Source: Mesonia aestuariivivens
GTDB taxonomy: Bacteria; Bacteroidota; Bacteroidia; Flavobacteriales; Flavobacteriaceae
Direction: 5' to 3'
Assembly (NCBI RefSeq): GCF_019311235.1
Contig: NZ_JAHWDF010000008.1
Span: 1 to 64,000, forward strand
DNA length: 64,000 bases
This document shows, piece by piece, positions 43,851 to 53,602 of the stretch (within the stretch, counting starts at the first letter, position 1; each line of letters opens with the position of its first letter). The notes under the pieces were generated by a model. That model was not told the origin of the DNA. It was given only the letters and a program-made list of their open reading frames with translations, and searched no databases. Both the position numbers and the translations under genes were made by a program.

Positions 43851-46800
43851 AAACACCCAACAAGAATTCTCGATTTCCTCTTGGGCAATTAGCAACCACA
43901 TGACTGTTTATGTCATTATTGCAATTGTATTGCTTGGCGGATTATTGTCATACTACAGTATGCCACGAGAAGCCTTTCCTGAAATTATTGAAACCAAGAT
44001 CTATGTAAGTTCTATAAACCCTGGTAACTCTGCAGAAGATGTAGAAAAATTTATTACAGAGCCACTAGAAGAAGAATTTAATGATGTAGCTGGCGTGCGC
44101 GAAATCACTTCTACCACCTTACAAGATTACTCTATTGTAATAGTAGAGTTTGAAGAAGATATTGAAGTAGCCACGGCTAAACAAAAAATTAAAGACAAAG
44201 TAGACCTAGTAAAGGCAGAAACTACTTGGCCCAATTTAGATAATGGAGCCAAGGTAGAACCTAATGTTTTTGATTTAAACCTTTCTGAAGAGCAACCAAT
44301 TCTTAACGTTAATCTTACTGGAGATTATCCTATTCAGCAATTAAAAGATTATGCCGAATATCTTCAAGATAAAATAGAATTACTACCTCAAATTAAAGAA
44401 GCAACTATTCGTGGTGCCGAAGAAAAAGAAGTAGAAATTGCGGTAGATGTTTACAAAATGACCGCTTCTAAAATTAGCTTCAATGATATTGTTAACGCGA
44501 TTAGCTATGAGAACAAAACGATTTCTGGTGGTAATGTCACTGAAAACGGAATTCAAAAAAACATTCGAGTAATAGGAGAAATTGAAGACCCTGAAGAACT
44601 TGAAGAAATTGTAGTGAAAAGCGAAGGCGGGGTTACTTATTTAAGAGACATCGCAGAAATTAACTTTCAAGAAAAAGACGCTACTACTTTTGCTAGAGAA
44701 TACGGAGACCCCGTGGTTATGCTCGACATAAAAAAACGAGCAGGGAAAAACATGATTGAAGCGGTACAACAGATTAAAGAAATTATTGAGACCGAAAAAG
44801 AAGAATACTTTCCCAATAAATTGCACATTTCAGTTACTAACGACCAATCTATAAAAACTGAAAATCAAGTAAATGATTTGGTTAATAATATTATTTTCGG
44901 TGTAATTCTCGTGGTAGGCGTTTTAATGTTCTTTTTAGGCTTTAGAAATGCTCTTTTCGTAGGTATTGCTATTCCGTTATCGATGTTGCTCTCTTACATT
45001 ATTTTGAGCGCTTTAGGCTTCACCTTAAATACTATGGTGCTTTTTGCTTTAGTAATGGGACTGGGAATGTTAGTTGATAATGGGATTGTTGTAGTTGAAA
45101 ATGTTTACACATTAATGAGTGAAGGTATGCCAAGAATGAAGGCTGCCAAACAAGGTTTAGGAGAAATTGCTTGGCCAATTATTGCCTCGACAGCCACCAC
45201 TCTGGCAGCATTTTTTCCGTTAGGATTATGGCCAGGGACAATTGGTAAATTTATGGTTATTTTCCCCATGACCTTATCAATCGTATTATTCTCTTCTCTA
45301 TTTGTAGCATTAATTATCAACTCTATGCTTACTTCTCGATTCATGAAAGTGGAAGAAGAAGATATGAAAAGAAAAAAAGCTATTGTCGTAAGTATTGTTC
45401 TTGGAGTACTTGGTGTGATTATATTAATCGCTGGTCTAGTTCTAGAAATAGGTTTTTTCAGAGGTCTTGGTAACTTAATGTTACTTGCCGTAATAATGCT
45501 TTGGGTATATAGATTATTCTTAAAAAGAGCCGTATATTATTTTCAATATAAAGCTTTAAAAAAGTTGGAAAACTTTTATGAGCGTTTCTTAAAATATTCA
45601 CTTAAAGGTAAAAAGGCTTACGTATTTTTATTTGGTACATTTTTACTACTCATTTTAAGTTTTGTATTAGTAGGCATAGCTCAGCCTAATGTTTTGTTTT
45701 TTCCTGAAAATGAACCTAACCAAATTATCACTTACATTGAATATCCTGAAGCTACCGATATTGAAAAAACCAATGAACTAACTAAAAGAATAGAAGAAAA
45801 AGTTTTTGGCGCCATTGAAAAATACAATGACAATGGCTATAACTATATGGTAGAATCTGCTATTTCACAAGTAGGGCAAGGAGCTGGAAATCCTCAGACT
45901 GACGGTGGCCAACAAAATGAAATGCCACATAAAGGAAAAATTACGCTTTCGATGCGAGAGTTTAACGACAGGCGTGGTGTAAAAAGTTCAACTGTGTTAA
46001 AAGAAGTGCGTGAGGCCGTTCAAGGTTTCCCTGGAGCTTCTGTGATTGTAGAGAAAGATGCAGCAGGACCGCCCGCTGGCTACCCAATTAATATTGAAAT
46101 TAAAGGTGAAGATTACGACCAGATGCTTGCTGAAGCTCAGAAAATGAGATCTTTCATGCAAAACTTAAATATTGATGGAATTGAAGAACTTAAAATTGAT
46201 GTCAATAAATCAAAGCCAGAACTTAATGTAAGAGTAGACCGTAAGAAAGCGGGGAGACTCGGAATAAATACCTCTACCGTAGGACAGACTTTGCGTAGAG
46301 CAATTTATGGAGAAGAAGTTTCTACCTATAAAGAAGGTGACGATGATTACGAGATTAACGTTAGGTTTAACGAAGAGTTTAGGTATAATGAAAATGCTAT
46401 TTTTAATCAGCCTATTACCTTTAAAAATCAAAACTCAGGAGAGATTATGCAAATACCTATCTCTGCCATGGTTAATAAGAAACAAACTGCTTCATTTAGC
46501 TCTATTAAACGTAAAGACTTAAAACGAGTAATTACAATTTACTCAAATGTATTAGGAGATTATAACGGTAACGCCATCGTTCAGCAATTAAAAAGTGAAT
46601 TAAAAAATTATGAGTTACCTAAAAAAATGAGTTTTAGCTTTACAGGAGAACAAGAAAAACAGCAAGAAAACATGGCGTTTCTTTTAAAAGCTTTAATGAT
46701 TGCTTTAGGTGGAATTCTACTCATCTTAGTCGCTCAGTTTAACTCTATTTCTAAACCAATTATTATCTTAGTTGCCGTATTATTAAGCTTAGGTGGAGTA

Positions 46801-47307
46801 TTTTTTGGCTTGGTAATTTTTAAAATGGATTTCGTTATCATTATGACGATGATGGGTATTATATCTCTCGCCGGAATCGTGGTAAACAATGCGATTGTAT
46901 TGATTGATTACACCCAAATTCTTATCGACAGAAAAAAGGATGAATTAGGTTTAAATGAAGAAGATCTACTAACCAAGCAACAATATTTTGAGGTAATTGT
47001 AGCTGGAGGAAAGTCTAGGTTAAGACCGGTTTTATTAACCGCTATTACCACGGTTCTAGGATTAATACCATTGGCAGTCGGATTAAATATAGATTTCTTT
47101 TCTTTATTTATAGATTACAGTCCTAAAATTTATATTGGAGGAGATAATGTAATTTTCTGGGGACCTTTAGCTTGGACGGTTATCTTCGGTTTAACCTTTG
47201 CAACATTCTTAACATTGGTAATTGTACCGGTTATGTTTTACTTGAGTAATCGTGGAAAAGTTAAGTTTAGACAAAAAAGAGGAAAAGAACTTCAACCTAA
47301 TGCTTAA
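43840..47307 (+). CDS. RND-family efflux permease (AcrB-like)
   Basis: A 1155-residue inner-membrane pump with two halves. The first has a helix at about 19-37 and YYSMPREAFPEI, then the porter loop, then LVMGLGMLVDNGIVVVENVYTLM with the membrane Asp motif of RND helix 4. The second half carries GIISLAGIVVNNAIVLIDYTQ. Between the halves, near 510-570, two extra hydrophobic segments occur (IVVSIVLGVLGVIILIAGLV and NLMLLAVIMLWVYRLFL), so the protein may have 14 rather than 12 helices. It is driven by the proton gradient; substrate unknown. Confidence 0.93.
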   Translation: MSDKNTQQEFSISSWAISNHMTVYVIIAIVLLGGLLSYYSMPREAFPEIIETKIYVSSINPGNSAEDVEKFITEPLEEEFNDVAGVREITSTTLQDYSIVIVEFEEDIEVATAKQKIKDKVDLVKAETTWPNLDNGAKVEPNVFDLNLSEEQPILNVNLTGDYPIQQLKDYAEYLQDKIELLPQIKEATIRGAEEKEVEIAVDVYKMTASKISFNDIVNAISYENKTISGGNVTENGIQKNIRVIGEIEDPEELEEIVVKSEGGVTYLRDIAEINFQEKDATTFAREYGDPVVMLDIKKRAGKNMIEAVQQIKEIIETEKEEYFPNKLHISVTNDQSIKTENQVNDLVNNIIFGVILVVGVLMFFLGFRNALFVGIAIPLSMLLSYIILSALGFTLNTMVLFALVMGLGMLVDNGIVVVENVYTLMSEGMPRMKAAKQGLGEIAWPIIASTATTLAAFFPLGLWPGTIGKFMVIFPMTLSIVLFSSLFVALIINSMLTSRFMKVEEEDMKRKKAIVVSIVLGVLGVIILIAGLVLEIGFFRGLGNLMLLAVIMLWVYRLFLKRAVYYFQYKALKKLENFYERFLKYSLKGKKAYVFLFGTFLLLILSFVLVGIAQPNVLFFPENEPNQIITYIEYPEATDIEKTNELTKRIEEKVFGAIEKYNDNGYNYMVESAISQVGQGAGNPQTDGGQQNEMPHKGKITLSMREFNDRRGVKSSTVLKEVREAVQGFPGASVIVEKDAAGPPAGYPINIEIKGEDYDQMLAEAQKMRSFMQNLNIDGIEELKIDVNKSKPELNVRVDRKKAGRLGINTSTVGQTLRRAIYGEEVSTYKEGDDDYEINVRFNEEFRYNENAIFNQPITFKNQNSGEIMQIPISAMVNKKQTASFSSIKRKDLKRVITIYSNVLGDYNGNAIVQQLKSELKNYELPKKMSFSFTGEQEKQQENMAFLLKALMIALGGILLILVAQFNSISKPIIILVAVLLSLGGVFFGLVIFKMDFVIIMTMMGIISLAGIVVNNAIVLIDYTQILIDRKKDELGLNEEDLLTKQQYFEVIVAGGKSRLRPVLLTAITTVLGLIPLAVGLNIDFFSLFIDYSPKIYIGGDNVIFWGPLAWTVIFGLTFATFLTLVIVPVMFYLSNRGKVKFRQKRGKELQPNA

Positions 47308-47333
47308 TGCAATTAATTTTTAAATTGAAATAC

Positions 47334-47369
47334 AAAAAAGGCTTTCTGTTCATTCAGAAAGCCTTTTTC
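47334..47369. terminator. Bidirectional terminator between the efflux operon and the DUF3078 gene
   Basis: AAAAAGGCTTTCTG pairs with CAGAAAGCCTTTTT around TTCATT, between two convergent genes. Confidence 0.9.
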
Positions 47370-47389
47370 ATTTAGAGGTAATTCTATTT

Positions 47390-48334
47390 TTATTCTTCTT
47401 GCGGATTAATCTTATAAGTAAAACCAACTCCTAACACTTCTCTTACCTGAAATGCTCTAACTGCATTATCATCATACACGGTTTGAAAAATAAAGTTAGC
47501 AGAAAGATAATCGTTCACTTTCATATTTAATTTTCCTGTATAATCTAAATCTACATTTTGAGGATCTTCTAAATAATTAGAATACAGATTAATCATATTT
47601 TCGAAAGAAACATTTTCAACAACATCAAACTTAGCATAAGCACTTACAGAAGCACCAAATTCAAAACGCATAGATTCGCCTTGGTCTACGCCAAAATAAT
47701 CTCCGTCTTCATAGCCAGGTAAAGTCGTAAATTGATCGTCAACGAAAATAAAACGGGCAGTTGCTGGAGCAATATTCACTTTAAAATTATCATTCTTTTT
47801 CCATAACATTCCAGGACCTACTTGTAAATACCCTGGAGACATAAAATGAGTTGTTTCTGTTCTTACAACTTCTGTACCTACTACATTGCCGGTAGTTACG
47901 TCGATAACATCTTGTTCTGAATACTTATAACCTTTTGCAAACTGGGTTCTAAAGTTAGCAAATACAGAATAGTACCAATTAGAGTCACTAATCTCCCAAC
48001 CTGCTACAGAATTTAATTCTAAACGGTCATTGGTTTTTCTTGTAAAATCTTGATCTTTTACTTTTGTTAATCCAAAATCTCCTAAAAAAGTATTATCCCA
48101 AGTAAAATTATCTTTGTTATAATTAAGGTTATAACTAATGGTAGCGTTACCTGCGTAATTAGAAGTACCTCCTCCTTGCCATTCGGCATTAAAAGCAGCT
48201 TGATTAAAAAGCAGTGAGAAAGTTCCTGTACCAATCCAGCCTTCCTTAGGCTTATCGTCTTCTTGCTCACTCTCTTGTGCAAAAATTACTTGACTACACA
48301 ATATTGCCAAGCTTAAAAGTAATAATTTCTTCAT
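47390..48334 (-). CDS. DUF3078 outer-membrane-type protein
   Basis: A 314-residue protein with a signal peptide ending at about VIFAQ (20), then an acidic stretch and the DUF3078 core: KEGWIGTGTFSLLFNQAAFN, WQGGGTSNYAGNATISYNLN and repeated amphipathic strands up to LGVGFTYKINPQEE. The pattern suggests a beta-barrel in the outer membrane. The family is common in Bacteroidota and has no established role that I know. A TACCTTTG box lies upstream at 48365-48372 (reverse). Confidence 0.85.
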   Translation of the reverse strand: MKKLLLLSLAILCSQVIFAQESEQEDDKPKEGWIGTGTFSLLFNQAAFNAEWQGGGTSNYAGNATISYNLNYNKDNFTWDNTFLGDFGLTKVKDQDFTRKTNDRLELNSVAGWEISDSNWYYSVFANFRTQFAKGYKYSEQDVIDVTTGNVVGTEVVRTETTHFMSPGYLQVGPGMLWKKNDNFKVNIAPATARFIFVDDQFTTLPGYEDGDYFGVDQGESMRFEFGASVSAYAKFDVVENVSFENMINLYSNYLEDPQNVDLDYTGKLNMKVNDYLSANFIFQTVYDDNAVRAFQVREVLGVGFTYKINPQEE

Positions 48335-48364
48335 AATGCAATTTTCAGTTTTAAAAATTGCCTA

Positions 48365-48372
48365 CAAAGGTA
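48365..48372 (-). promoter_or_regulatory. -7 box of the DUF3078 gene
   Basis: Reverse strand TACCTTTG, 30 nt before the ATG at 48334. Confidence 0.5.
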
Positions 48373-48417
48373 AATTTTTTCAAGAGTTAGTTGTCAAAGA
48401 AATAATAAATTGAAGTT

Positions 48418-48927
48418 TTATTTTTTCTTTTTAAAGAGAGGAACTGAAGAACAAGCCTCGCCAAACATAATCGTTTTAACTACGGGTTGAAGTTTTTGTA
48501 CTACTTGTAGGTAAGCATTATCTGGGACTGGTTTTTTTGAACACCCCTTTACAATTACTGGTAAGTCTCTAAATTTCTCAAAATCTATCGTATTAATCAC
48601 TTCTTGATAGATGCTAATTTCTAATTGCTGAAGGTCTCCTAAAATTATTTTTTGGGCGTAAGGTTGAAGTTGAGTGGTGATAAGCATATATGCCCAAGCA
48701 GGCACAATAGCATCTGAAGAACAGGTAAGTGCTATAAATTGATTTTGATGTACTGACCAATTATAATTTTTCACATCTTCTCGAAAGTCTTTTTCACGTA
48801 GCACAAAGCCTTCATAAAGCCAGTCTTTTATATCAAAAAGTACTCGTTCACCTTCTGGATAGTATTCTTCTAAATTAAAGGTAACCAATTTGCTATTGGC
48901 AACTCTATTGATTATTTCTTCAGCCAT
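48418..48927 (-). CDS. DUF2480 family protein
   Basis: A 169-residue soluble protein starting MAEEIINRVANSKLVTFNLEEYYP, with FDIKDWLYEGFVLREKDF and ALTCSSDAIVPAWAYML, recognised as DUF2480. Cysteines at ALTCSS, VKGCSK and GEACSS are spread through the chain. In Bacteroidota this gene is often next to SUF Fe-S assembly genes, as here, but its role is unknown to me. It is the last co-directional gene; a hairpin with T run lies between it and the DUF59 gene, so expression may drop at that point. Confidence 0.85.
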   Translation of the reverse strand: MAEEIINRVANSKLVTFNLEEYYPEGERVLFDIKDWLYEGFVLREKDFREDVKNYNWSVHQNQFIALTCSSDAIVPAWAYMLITTQLQPYAQKIILGDLQQLEISIYQEVINTIDFEKFRDLPVIVKGCSKKPVPDNAYLQVVQKLQPVVKTIMFGEACSSVPLFKKKK

Positions 48928-48940
48928 AATTTAACTACTT

Positions 48941-48970
48941 AAAAGCCGAAAAATAATTTTTTCGGCTTTT
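48941..48970 (-). terminator. Hairpin terminator near the end of the SUF operon
   Basis: AAAAGCCGAAAAA (48941-48953) pairs over 13 bp with its complement at 48958-48970 around TAAT. On the reverse strand it comes 3 nt after the DUF59 stop and 13 nt before the DUF2480 start. Confidence 0.8.
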
Positions 48971-48973
48971 ATA

Positions 48974-49300
48974 TTATAACATTCCTAATTCTAATTTCGC
49001 TTCTTCACTCATTAAATCTTGCGTCCAAGGCGGATCGAAAGTTAACTCTAACTCTACATCATTAACCTTATTTAATGACTTTACTTTTTCTTCTACCTCT
49101 TTTGGAAGTGTTTCTGCCACCGGACAGTTAGGTGTAGTTAAGGTCATTAATATTTTTACATCATAATCTTCATTTACAAAAACATCGTAAATAAGACCTA
49201 ATTCGTAAATATCTACTGGGATTTCTGGATCGTAAATGGTTTTAAGCACCTTTACAATCTTCTCTCCTAATTCTTCTGTATTTATTTCTTCTGCGCTCAT
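48974..49300 (-). CDS. DUF59/MIP18 family protein (SufT-like)
   Basis: A 108-residue protein with the MIP18 core: KTIYDPEIPVDIYELGLIYDV, MTLTTPNCPVAETLPKEV with the conserved Cys in TTPNCP, and LTFDPPWTQDLMSEEAKLELG at the end. SufT/MIP18 proteins help deliver Fe-S clusters to target enzymes. It starts 3 nt after sufE within the SUF operon, which supports a role in cluster maturation. I leave the symbol blank because several DUF59 subfamilies exist. Confidence 0.9.
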   Translation of the reverse strand: MSAEEINTEELGEKIVKVLKTIYDPEIPVDIYELGLIYDVFVNEDYDVKILMTLTTPNCPVAETLPKEVEEKVKSLNKVNDVELELTFDPPWTQDLMSEEAKLELGML

Positions 49301-49303
49301 CGC

Positions 49304-49729
49304 TTATTGTACTTTGGTTTGGTATGCCAAAGCATACATTTTTAATTGTTTAATCATACTTACCAATCCGTTGGCACGTGTTGGTGACAAATGTTCTTTC
49401 AAACCAATTTCATCTATAAATTGAGTATCTGCATCTAAGATTGCTTGAGGCTTTTGGTTTGAAAATGCCCTAATTAAAATAGCAATTATTCCTTTGGTAA
49501 TAATCGCATCGCTATCTGCCGTAAAAACTACTTTATCATCTTGCATATCGGCATGAACCCAAACTCTACTTTGGCAACCTTTAATGATATTTTCTTCAGT
49601 TTTGTATTGCTCGTCGATTAACGGAAGTGATTTTCCCAGCTCAATCATATATTCGTAACGCTGCATCCAATCGTCAAACATTTCGAATTCTTCTACAATC
49701 TCTTCCTGTATTTCTTTTATATTACTCAA
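49304..49729 (-). CDS. sufE: SufE family sulfur acceptor
   Basis: A 141-residue SufE: IVEEFEMFDDWMQRYEYMI, then IIKGCQSRVWV with the sulfur-accepting C52, and RANGLVSMIKQLKMYAL near the end. It takes persulfide sulfur from SufS and hands it to the SufBCD scaffold. It starts 1 nt after the META lipoprotein stop, so the two are translationally close. Confidence 0.94.
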   Translation of the reverse strand: MSNIKEIQEEIVEEFEMFDDWMQRYEYMIELGKSLPLIDEQYKTEENIIKGCQSRVWVHADMQDDKVVFTADSDAIITKGIIAILIRAFSNQKPQAILDADTQFIDEIGLKEHLSPTRANGLVSMIKQLKMYALAYQTKVQ

Positions 49730-49730
49730 A

Positions 49731-50144
49731 CTAATTTTTCTTTTTTGCTTCGATTATCACTTTGCCTTCTTCATTTTTCAACAAAAGCTTTTCTGATGAA
49801 AGCTCATATATTTCAGTTTGCTGAAGCGTTTCTAAAAAACGGTTTTCTAACTGCATTTTTTCTTCGCACATCATACGCGTAGATCCTATATTACCGAATT
49901 CTACTTTATTTTCTTTTGATGTTTTTAAGCTTCCATAGTACTGATTACAACCTGAAAAGCCGTTAACTTTATTTTCTTCAATATTAAAGTTTAAGGTTAA
50001 CTTGTACTTTTCAATATTATTTTCACCAATTTTTTCAACCAAATATTCACTAGTCATTAATGTTTTAGTTGAATTATCTGCTACATCCTTACAACTAGAT
50101 ATACTTAAAGCAGCAAAAAACAAAACAAATAATTTTAATTTCAT
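49731..50144 (-). CDS. META-domain (HslJ-like) lipoprotein inside the SUF operon
   Basis: A 137-residue lipoprotein with lipobox SISSC (C18). The mature part shows META-domain hallmarks: VNGFSGCNQYYGSL and IGSTRMMCEE, where the two Cys can pair, and LLLKNEEGKVIIEA at the end. META proteins are usually envelope stress or resistance related (HslJ). It stands between sufS (52 nt away) and sufE (1 nt away) in the same direction, so it is cotranscribed with a cytoplasmic pathway although it acts in the envelope. Confidence 0.85.
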   Translation of the reverse strand: MKLKLFVLFFAALSISSCKDVADNSTKTLMTSEYLVEKIGENNIEKYKLTLNFNIEENKVNGFSGCNQYYGSLKTSKENKVEFGNIGSTRMMCEEKMQLENRFLETLQQTEIYELSSEKLLLKNEEGKVIIEAKKKN

Positions 50145-50196
50145 AGTTGAAGGAATTTATTAATTAGCGAAAATTATAAACTTACAATTTTCACTC

Positions 50197-51420
50197 TTAA
50201 GATAACATGATTTTAGCTCTTTTCACTGCTTGTACAAAAGCATCTATTTCTTCTTTAGTGTTATAAAAACTAAAAGATGCTCTTACCGTTCCTGGTATTT
50301 TATAAAAATCCATAATAGGTTGCGCACAATGATGACCAGTTCTTACGGCGATTCCTAATTTATCGATAATTGTACCAATATCGTAAGGATGAATTCCTTC
50401 AAAATTAAAAGAAATAACTGCTGTTTTTTCTGAAGATGTTCCGTAAATTTTAAGATCACCTAAGGCTAACAATTGCTCGGTAGCATAGGTTAAGAGTTCG
50501 TGCTCGTAAGCGGCAATATGATCAAAACCTATTTCGTTTAAATAATCGATGGCTTTGCCAAAAGCGATTCCTCCACAAATATTTGGCGTTCCCGCTTCAA
50601 ATTTATGAGGTAAACCGGCGTAAGTTGTTTTCTCGAAAGTTACTTGATCGATCATCTCTCCCCCTCCTTGATAAGGCGGAAGTTTGTTAAGCCAATCTTC
50701 TTTTCCGTAGAGCACTCCAACCCCTGTAGGACCGCACATCTTGTGACCAGAAACTACATAAAAATCTACATCTAAAGCTTGCACGTCTGCTTTAATATGC
50801 GGCGCAGCTTGCGCTCCATCGATTAACACCGCTGCTCCTTTTTGATGCGCTTTGGTAATTATTTTTTCAATATTATTTACCGTTCCCAAAGCATTAGAAA
50901 CGTGGTTTACAAAAACTAGTTTTGTATTTTCTGAAAGTAATTCTTCGTAAGCCTCTAAATCTAACTCACCCGATTCTGTCATCGGAATCACTTTTAAGGT
51001 GGCTCCTGTTTTTTCACAAAGCATTTGCCAAGGAACAATATTAGAATGATGCTCTAATGCAGAAACAATCACCTCGTCTTTAGCTGTTAATACTGAAGCA
51101 AAGCCACTTGCTACTAAATTGATACCGTGAGTGGTTCCTGAAGTAAAAATGATTTCTTCTTTCTTTGCGGCATTAAAATGCGCTCGCAAAGTTTCACGGG
51201 CTTCTTCATAAGCATCGGTAGCTTCTTGAGAAAGACTGTGCACGCCACGATGAATATTAGCATTATAACTTTCATAATATTCAACAATCGCATCTATCAC
51301 CACTTTTGGAGTTTGTGATGTCGCTGCATTATCTAAATATACTAAAGGATGACCATTTACTTTTCGTGAGAGTATGGGGAAATCTGCCCGTATTTTTTCT
51401 ATATCTATTGTATGACTCAT
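50197..51420 (-). CDS. sufS: Cysteine desulfurase SufS
   Basis: A 407-residue PLP enzyme of the SufS type. The PLP lysine is in VSGHKMCGPTG (K227), and the persulfide cysteine in RTGHHCAQP (C365); the short loop before this Cys marks the SufS rather than IscS group. ALEHHSNIVPW and DGAQAAPH are also present. It takes sulfur from cysteine for SufE and the SufBCD scaffold. Start and length are standard. Confidence 0.96.
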   Translation of the reverse strand: MSHTIDIEKIRADFPILSRKVNGHPLVYLDNAATSQTPKVVIDAIVEYYESYNANIHRGVHSLSQEATDAYEEARETLRAHFNAAKKEEIIFTSGTTHGINLVASGFASVLTAKDEVIVSALEHHSNIVPWQMLCEKTGATLKVIPMTESGELDLEAYEELLSENTKLVFVNHVSNALGTVNNIEKIITKAHQKGAAVLIDGAQAAPHIKADVQALDVDFYVVSGHKMCGPTGVGVLYGKEDWLNKLPPYQGGGEMIDQVTFEKTTYAGLPHKFEAGTPNICGGIAFGKAIDYLNEIGFDHIAAYEHELLTYATEQLLALGDLKIYGTSSEKTAVISFNFEGIHPYDIGTIIDKLGIAVRTGHHCAQPIMDFYKIPGTVRASFSFYNTKEEIDAFVQAVKRAKIMLS

Positions 51421-51473
51421 AAATGAGTTTTATTGATGAATAAGTTAACCCAAAGTAAATTTGTTAAGCTTGC

Positions 51474-52787
51474 TTACAAATCGAAACCTAAATTTACATT
51501 TAATTTATTCGCGATAAGTTTATTAATTCTCTGCTGTAATTCAGGTATTTTCACACTTGACAAAACATTGTTTGCGAAAGCATACATAAGTAACGCGCGC
51601 GCCTCTTTTTCTGGAATACCTCTAGATTTTAAGTAGAACATGGCGTCTTCATCTAACTGACCAATGGTACAACCGTGACTACACTTTACATCATCTGCAA
51701 ATATCTCTAATTGAGGTTTAGAATTAATGGTCGCTTTATCGCTTACCAAGATATTGTTATTACTTTGGAAAGCATTTGTTTTCTGAGCTTCTTTCTCTAC
51801 CACAACCTTTCCGTTAAAAACACCTACAGATTTATCGTCGTAAATTCCTTTATAATCTTGGTGACTTTCACAATTTGGTTCAATATGATGTACCAACGTA
51901 TTATGATCTACATGTTGTTTATCTTCAATAATGGTAACTCCCTTCATCGTAGAATCGATATGTTCTCCTTTTTGAAAAAATTGAAGGTTGTTTCTAGTTA
52001 ATTTACCACCAAAAGAAAACGTATGTATTGAACAATTACTATCGTCTTTTTGCTCCACATAAGTATTGTCAATCAAAGAAGCGCTAGATTTATCATTCTG
52101 AATTTTATAATAATCTAAGATGGCTCTTTTTTCAGCATAGATTTCTGTAACCGAATTTGTCAATACTGCATTATCGGTTAAACTTTGGTGACGCTCAATA
52201 ATTTGAACGTTTGAATTTTCACCCAAAATCACCAAATTTCTTGGCTGTAACATCAAAGCAGATTCATTTCCTGTTGAAAAATTAAGAATCTGAATTGGTT
52301 TGTCTGCGACAGTATTTTTGGGAATATTAATAAATGCTCCTTCTCTAGAGAAAGCAGTATTTAAACTGTTTAGTGATGTTTTAGGAGCTATTTTATTAAA
52401 ATATTTTTCGATGATTGGTTTATATTTGTCTTTACTTAAAGCTGAAGACATTAAACATGCATCGATTTTATCGTGGGTAGTTTGCGATAAATGAGAAGAA
52501 TAGATTCCATCAATAAATACAATCGTATACGCATCTATATCGTGAATAAAATATTTCTTCACATCTTTATACTCAATGGCATCTTCTTTTTTAGGGAAAA
52601 GACTGTAATCTTCTTTTAAAATAGATTTTAAAGAAGTGTATTTCCAATCTTCATCTTTACGGGTTGGGAAACCAGTAGCTTCAAAATTTTTCATTGCTTC
52701 ACTCCTCGTATTGTGAACCTTGGTGTTGACATCTACGTGCTCTTCAAAAGCAAAGAATGAAGAAATTAATTTATCTTTTAATTCCAT
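51474..52787 (-). CDS. sufD: Fe-S assembly protein SufD
   Basis: A 437-residue SufD: N-terminal ARSEAMKNFEATGFPTRKDEDWKYT-type segment at about 28-52, a central beta-helix, and the C-terminal SKPQLEIFADDVKCSHGCTIGQLDEDAMFYL region, described here by position 350-385, with its conserved Cys and His. It forms SufBC2D with SufB and SufC. It is separated from sufC by 45 nt and from sufS by 53 nt. All conserved parts are present. Confidence 0.95.
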   Translation of the reverse strand: MELKDKLISSFFAFEEHVDVNTKVHNTRSEAMKNFEATGFPTRKDEDWKYTSLKSILKEDYSLFPKKEDAIEYKDVKKYFIHDIDAYTIVFIDGIYSSHLSQTTHDKIDACLMSSALSKDKYKPIIEKYFNKIAPKTSLNSLNTAFSREGAFINIPKNTVADKPIQILNFSTGNESALMLQPRNLVILGENSNVQIIERHQSLTDNAVLTNSVTEIYAEKRAILDYYKIQNDKSSASLIDNTYVEQKDDSNCSIHTFSFGGKLTRNNLQFFQKGEHIDSTMKGVTIIEDKQHVDHNTLVHHIEPNCESHQDYKGIYDDKSVGVFNGKVVVEKEAQKTNAFQSNNNILVSDKATINSKPQLEIFADDVKCSHGCTIGQLDEDAMFYLKSRGIPEKEARALLMYAFANNVLSSVKIPELQQRINKLIANKLNVNLGFDL

Positions 52788-52832
52788 GTGTTTTGTTGTT
52801 TTGGGTTAAAGTGATTTTTGAGAATTGAGTGC

Positions 52833-53588
52833 TTATACAGCTTTCATCTCTTCTTTAATCCAATCGTAACCATGCTCTTCTAATTTATAAGCGAGTTCTT
52901 TACCACCAGATTTTACGATTTTACCTTCAAGTAAAACGTGTACATAATCGGGAACGATATAATCTAATAGACGTTGGTAGTGTGTAATTACTAATACCGC
53001 ATTATCTTTTGTTCTTAGTTTATTTACTCCGTTAGAAACGATTCTTAGCGCATCGATATCTAAACCAGAATCTGTTTCATCTAAAATTGCAAGCTTTGGC
53101 TCTAACATTGCCATTTGGAAAATCTCGTTACGCTTTTTCTCTCCTCCTGAAAACCCTTCGTTTAACGATCTAGATAAAAATTTTCTATCCATATCTAACA
53201 ATTCAGATTTTTCTCTAATTTTTTTCAGCATATCTTTTGCTGGCATATCTTCTAAACCTTGTGCTTTACGATTTTCGTTAATTGCAGTTTTCATAAAGTT
53301 GGTTACAGAAACACCAGGAATTTCAACTGGGTATTGAAAAGATAAGAATAGACCTTTATGAGCTCGCTCGTCTGCTTCTAATTCTGAAATTTCTTGGTTT
53401 TCAAATATAATTTCACCAGAGGTTTGCTCATATTCTTCTTTTCCTGCAACTACATTAGCCAAGGTACTTTTACCTGAACCATTAGGGCCCATAATTGCGT
53501 GAACTTCTCCGGCATTAATCTCTAAATTAATTCCTTTTAAAATTTCTTTATCTTCAACACTCGCGTGTAAATTCTTTATCTTTAGCAT
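52833..53588 (-). CDS. sufC: Fe-S assembly ATPase SufC
   Basis: A 251-residue ABC ATPase with Walker [11 protein letters not shown]-loop [13 protein letters not shown], signature [12 protein letters not shown] and Walker [13 protein letters not shown]. The DETDSGLD variant and short length are typical for SufC. It drives conformational change in SufBCD. It follows the embedded lipoprotein gene by 14 nt. Confidence 0.97.
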   Translation of the reverse strand: MLKIKNLHASVEDKEILKGINLEINAGEVHAIMGPNGSGKSTLANVVAGKEEYEQTSGEIIFENQEISELEADERAHKGLFLSFQYPVEIPGVSVTNFMKTAINENRKAQGLEDMPAKDMLKKIREKSELLDMDRKFLSRSLNEGFSGGEKKRNEIFQMAMLEPKLAILDETDSGLDIDALRIVSNGVNKLRTKDNAVLVITHYQRLLDYIVPDYVHVLLEGKIVKSGGKELAYKLEEHGYDWIKEEMKAV

Positions 53589-53602
53589 ATCTTTTTCTTC
53601 TT

